From Spirosoma sp. KCTC 42546 (GTDB lineage Bacteria; Bacteroidota; Bacteroidia; Cytophagales; Spirosomataceae), in assembly GCF_006965485.1 (NCBI RefSeq), contig NZ_CP041360.1, positions 3,596,001-3,660,000 on the forward strand: a DNA stretch of 64,000 bases, written 5' to 3'. Each line of letters starts with the position of its first letter. Position 1 is the first letter of the stretch. Of the stretch, positions 61,738-64,000 are shown piece after piece. The notes beneath the pieces were generated by a model. That model was not told the DNA's origin and did not search any database. It saw only the letters and a list, made by a program, of their open reading frames with translations. The translations under genes were made by a program, and so were the position numbers.

Positions 61738-61905
61738 ATGAATTCGTCTAAAATACTACTAACGATCGGCCTGTTTTCAATCGGTTCTTTTGGTCACTGA
61801 TACATTATGTACTGGCAATTTAAAGCGCCCAACTGGATTCGATCACCTATTCCGTACTTGCTGGCTTTAGGTTGTACCTGGTTGTGGATCAAAGCATCTA
61901 AATAA
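61738..61905 (+). pseudogene. Small two-helix membrane protein interrupted by TGA
   Basis: The frame reads MNSSKILLTIGLFSIGSFGH, then TGA at 61798-61800, then YIMYWQFKAPNWIRSPIPYL and on to a stop at 61903. Both parts hold a hydrophobic stretch (ILLTIGLFSIG and LLALGCTWLWI), so they read as one 55-residue membrane protein with a nonsense codon. Restart at the ATG at 61807 would give 32 residues. It is not assigned to a family and may equally be non-coding. Confidence 0.3.
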
Positions 61906-61929
61906 GGCGTAGAAGGATTCAATGGGTCT

Positions 61930-62076
61930 ATGTGGTTGAATCGATTTTTATTTTTTGCCACTGGTGTTATCATTGGCTCCTTTCTCTATCCGTTTCATAA
62001 TAACCAGCCTTTCACCGATAAAGTAGCCATTCAAATACTGCTGGCTCCAGGCATCATTTTTGTCTCGTTGATCTAA
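61930..62076 (+). CDS. Possible 48-residue membrane protein
   Basis: It starts MWLNRFLFFATGVIIGSFLY and ends QILLAPGIIFVSLI. Two hydrophobic segments flank a short polar loop (HNNQPFTDK). It follows the interrupted small frame by 24 bases in a different reading frame. No family is recognised; it may be part of the same decayed locus. Confidence 0.3.
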   Translation: MWLNRFLFFATGVIIGSFLYPFHNNQPFTDKVAIQILLAPGIIFVSLI

Positions 62077-62137
62077 TGAATAGCTAGTACCTCTTGAGCA
62101 TACCAGCGCAAAAACTACTTAGATAAAATAGAATAGT

Positions 62138-63421
62138 CTATAAACTTCCAAAGCGGGCAAACGCCTGTCGTTCCAATTCTTCCTGATGGTCGGGGTGAGC
62201 GATGTTGATGAGGGAGCGGGCGCGCTGACGCAGATTTTGCCCGTACAGATTCGCAACCCCAAATTCAGTTACGATGTAGTGAACGTGCGCACGAGTGGTT
62301 GTAACCCCCGCACCTTCTTTTAAAAACGGGACAATTTTACTCTGGCCTTTCGTTGTTGTAGAGGCTAGTGCAAAAATTGGCTTGCCGCCCTCCGATAAGC
62401 TGGCTCCCCGTACAAAATCCATCTGGCCACCCACTCCTGAATACTGATAGGTTCCGATGGTGTCGGCGCAAACCTGTCCTGTCAGGTCAATTTCGATGGC
62501 TGAATTAATAGCAGTCACCTTTGGATTGCGCCGGATGATGGACGTATCGTTGGTAAAGCTGACCTGCTTCATGGCAACGCCAGGATTGTCGTCAATAAAA
62601 TCATAGACCCGTTTAGTACCCATCACAAAACAGGAAACAATGCGGTAGGGAAGTATCACTTTATTCTCGCCGGTAATGACCCCCCGCTCTACCAGATCAA
62701 TAACCCCATCCGAGAACATTTCGGTATGGATACCCAGCCCCCGGTGATGAATGAGTTCGGCCAGGGTAGCATTTGGGATGCCGCCAATGCCGAGTTGGAG
62801 AGTAGCCCCATCATCGACAAGACTGGCTACGTTTTGCCCGATTTTACGATCCAGTGCACTGATCTCACCCGGCCGTACTTCATAGATAGGTTCATCAACC
62901 TCAATCGCAGCATGCAGCATCGAAACGGGAATGAGCCCGTCCCCATGCGTGCGGGGTACGCGGGGGTTGATTTGTGCAATTACATAGGTGGCAGCATGGA
63001 TGGCCGCTAATGAAATATCGACCGAAGGGCCCAGCGAACAGAACCCGTGTGCATCTGGGGGAGATACCTGAATCAAGGCCACATCAATCGGCAGGATATT
63101 TCGCTGGAACAACAGAGGGATTTCGCTCAGAAAAATGGGGACGTAATCGCCGATGCCCTGATTGAGTTGCTTCCGCATATTGGCACCAATGAAGAACGAG
63201 TTCGCGCGGAATGAATGGCGGTATTGTTCATCCAGATAGGGCAGGGGGCCTTCGGTATGCATATGGCAAACCTCCACATTGGAAAGTTCCTGTGCACGGG
63301 CCACCATTGCCTTGATGAGTACGTGGGGTGTTTGGGCAACGCTATGGATAAATACGCGGTTGCCCGACTGGATCGCCGAAACGGCTTGCTCTGGACTCGT
63401 AATCGGAAGATGAAAGGACAT
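62138..63421 (-). CDS. Acetyl-CoA hydrolase/CoA transferase family protein
   Basis: The 427-residue enzyme starts at 63421 (MSFHLPITSPEQAVSAIQSG); an ATG at 63460 would add 13 unneeded residues. It matches the acetyl-CoA hydrolase/4-hydroxybutyrate CoA-transferase family: LQLGIGGIPNATLAEL, MFSDGVIDL, and the catalytic Glu region YIVTEFGVANLYGQNLRQRA. It should move CoA between acetate or succinate and another acid, or hydrolyse acetyl-CoA, in the cytoplasm. It is monocistronic here. Confidence 0.93.
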   Translation of the reverse strand: MSFHLPITSPEQAVSAIQSGNRVFIHSVAQTPHVLIKAMVARAQELSNVEVCHMHTEGPLPYLDEQYRHSFRANSFFIGANMRKQLNQGIGDYVPIFLSEIPLLFQRNILPIDVALIQVSPPDAHGFCSLGPSVDISLAAIHAATYVIAQINPRVPRTHGDGLIPVSMLHAAIEVDEPIYEVRPGEISALDRKIGQNVASLVDDGATLQLGIGGIPNATLAELIHHRGLGIHTEMFSDGVIDLVERGVITGENKVILPYRIVSCFVMGTKRVYDFIDDNPGVAMKQVSFTNDTSIIRRNPKVTAINSAIEIDLTGQVCADTIGTYQYSGVGGQMDFVRGASLSEGGKPIFALASTTTKGQSKIVPFLKEGAGVTTTRAHVHYIVTEFGVANLYGQNLRQRARSLINIAHPDHQEELERQAFARFGSL

Positions 63422-63586
63422 TGAGTAGATTGGATAGCTACGTAACTTGTAAAACCGCAAAAGTAGCCGGTGCAGTATCCCGGCAAATTGATAAGTTTCT
63501 GGCTGGTTAACTGAGTTTAATCAGTGTTTTGTACTAAATGGGTAGTTGGTCAATACTAGCTTTGATCCTAGTGTACATTTAATACC

Positions 63587-64000
63587 ATGAGAACCACGTT
63601 AACGTTCATCATTATCAGTATTGTTAGCCAGATTGTTTACGGCCAACGCACTGAATTTTCACTGCAGGCTGGTTCGGGTTTATTCTCGTTTTACGGGCCC
63701 AGTGCGGTTAATGAAACAAGGCTCGGTATGAGCGGTTCTAGCTACCTGACTAATCCATATGGCCGCAAGAGTGGATTTAGTTATAGTATTGCCGGGCAAT
63801 TTCAGCATTCAACCAAAAATAACTATCTATACGGCGATAGGCTATGAACAGCTAACGAGTCAAGTGGCTATTACGGCAATTGTTGGCGACTTTGGCTATC
63901 CTACACCAGCCAATGGCCAGGGTAACCTACAAAATCAGTATTTAAATCTGAACCCATTTGTCGGAAAGCGATTTGGTAACGAACGGTTTAGTATTGATGC
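63587..64000 (+). pseudogene. Outer-membrane beta-barrel protein, frameshifted, 3' end outside window
   Basis: The first frame encodes a signal peptide (TLTFIIISIVSQIVYGQ) and beta strands to QHSTKNNYLYGDRL, stopping at 63847. From about 63816 the next frame reads IYTAIGYEQLTSQVAITAIV, then GDFGYPTPANGQGNLQNQYL, and stays open to the window end with the same beta-barrel character. Removing one A from the run of five at 63815-63819 would join them (STKITIYTAIGYEQL). It may be a true frameshift, a slippery site or a sequencing error. The protein would be a porin-like barrel. Confidence 0.75.

Overview
The window looks like chromosomal DNA of a Cytophagales bacterium (phylum Bacteroidota), most like Spirosoma or a close relative. 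This is inferred from gene content: a CHU-type type IX secretion sorting domain, DUF5686, DUF4270, DUF4907 and DUF3570 proteins, many Sec, Tat and lipoprotein signals, starts without Shine-Dalgarno sequences, and a few TAnnTTTG-type -7 boxes. I saw no rRNA, tRNA, CRISPR array, transposase or phage gene.

Layout. 1-4.3 kb: the N-terminal part of a leucine-rich-repeat protein, a large M16 metallopeptidase and a collapsed remnant of a second M16 gene. 4.3-10.9 kb, minus strand: a complete efflux and sensing operon (TolC, membrane fusion protein, MacB-like permease, ATPase, LytS-type kinase, LytTR regulator). 11-13.6 kb: a Tat-exported TIM-barrel isomerase and a Gfo/Idh/MocA oxidoreductase. 13.8-20.9 kb: CsbD, an FAD monooxygenase, DUF2147, a thioesterase, a dicarboxylate symporter, a Spy-like protein and M3 peptidase. 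21-29.7 kb: DUF5686, M20 hydrolase, HicAB toxin-antitoxin, an MGH1-like glycoside hydrolase and a VF530 protein. 29.7-43.1 kb: exported hydrolases, an orphan OmpR-type regulator, YceI and a T9SS cargo protein. 43.4-46.8 kb, minus strand: a Rieske, thioredoxin, ApbE, DUF4266, DUF3570 redox operon. 47-55.7 kb: two small unknown genes, a GH95 fucosidase, a Kelch/DUF4907/DUF4270 set and an S41 protease. 56-64 kb: a GMC dehydrogenase with its small subunit, a beta-propeller dehydrogenase-like protein, DUF72, a second isomerase, a CoA transferase and a frameshifted outer-membrane protein.

Functional picture. Much of the window serves the cell envelope: efflux, protein and peptide degradation, glycan degradation and periplasmic oxidation. 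The GMC pair, the two isomerase-like proteins and the Gfo/Idh enzyme are the kind of set seen in sugar oxidation through keto intermediates, but they are scattered here and the link is an inference.

The most unusual signal is non-coding. Many gaps between genes are almost filled by one palindrome of about 40-140 bp, often starting at a stop codon or ending 2-3 bases before a start codon. In the efflux operon four gaps in a row each hold a different one. Several have arms made of degenerate copies of short words (for example GGTTTACGGTATTC, ACGGAG, AGTCATT, ATGTATAATG), and some words recur in elements tens of kilobases apart. Simple terminators explain some of them, but not those inside the operon or just before start codons.
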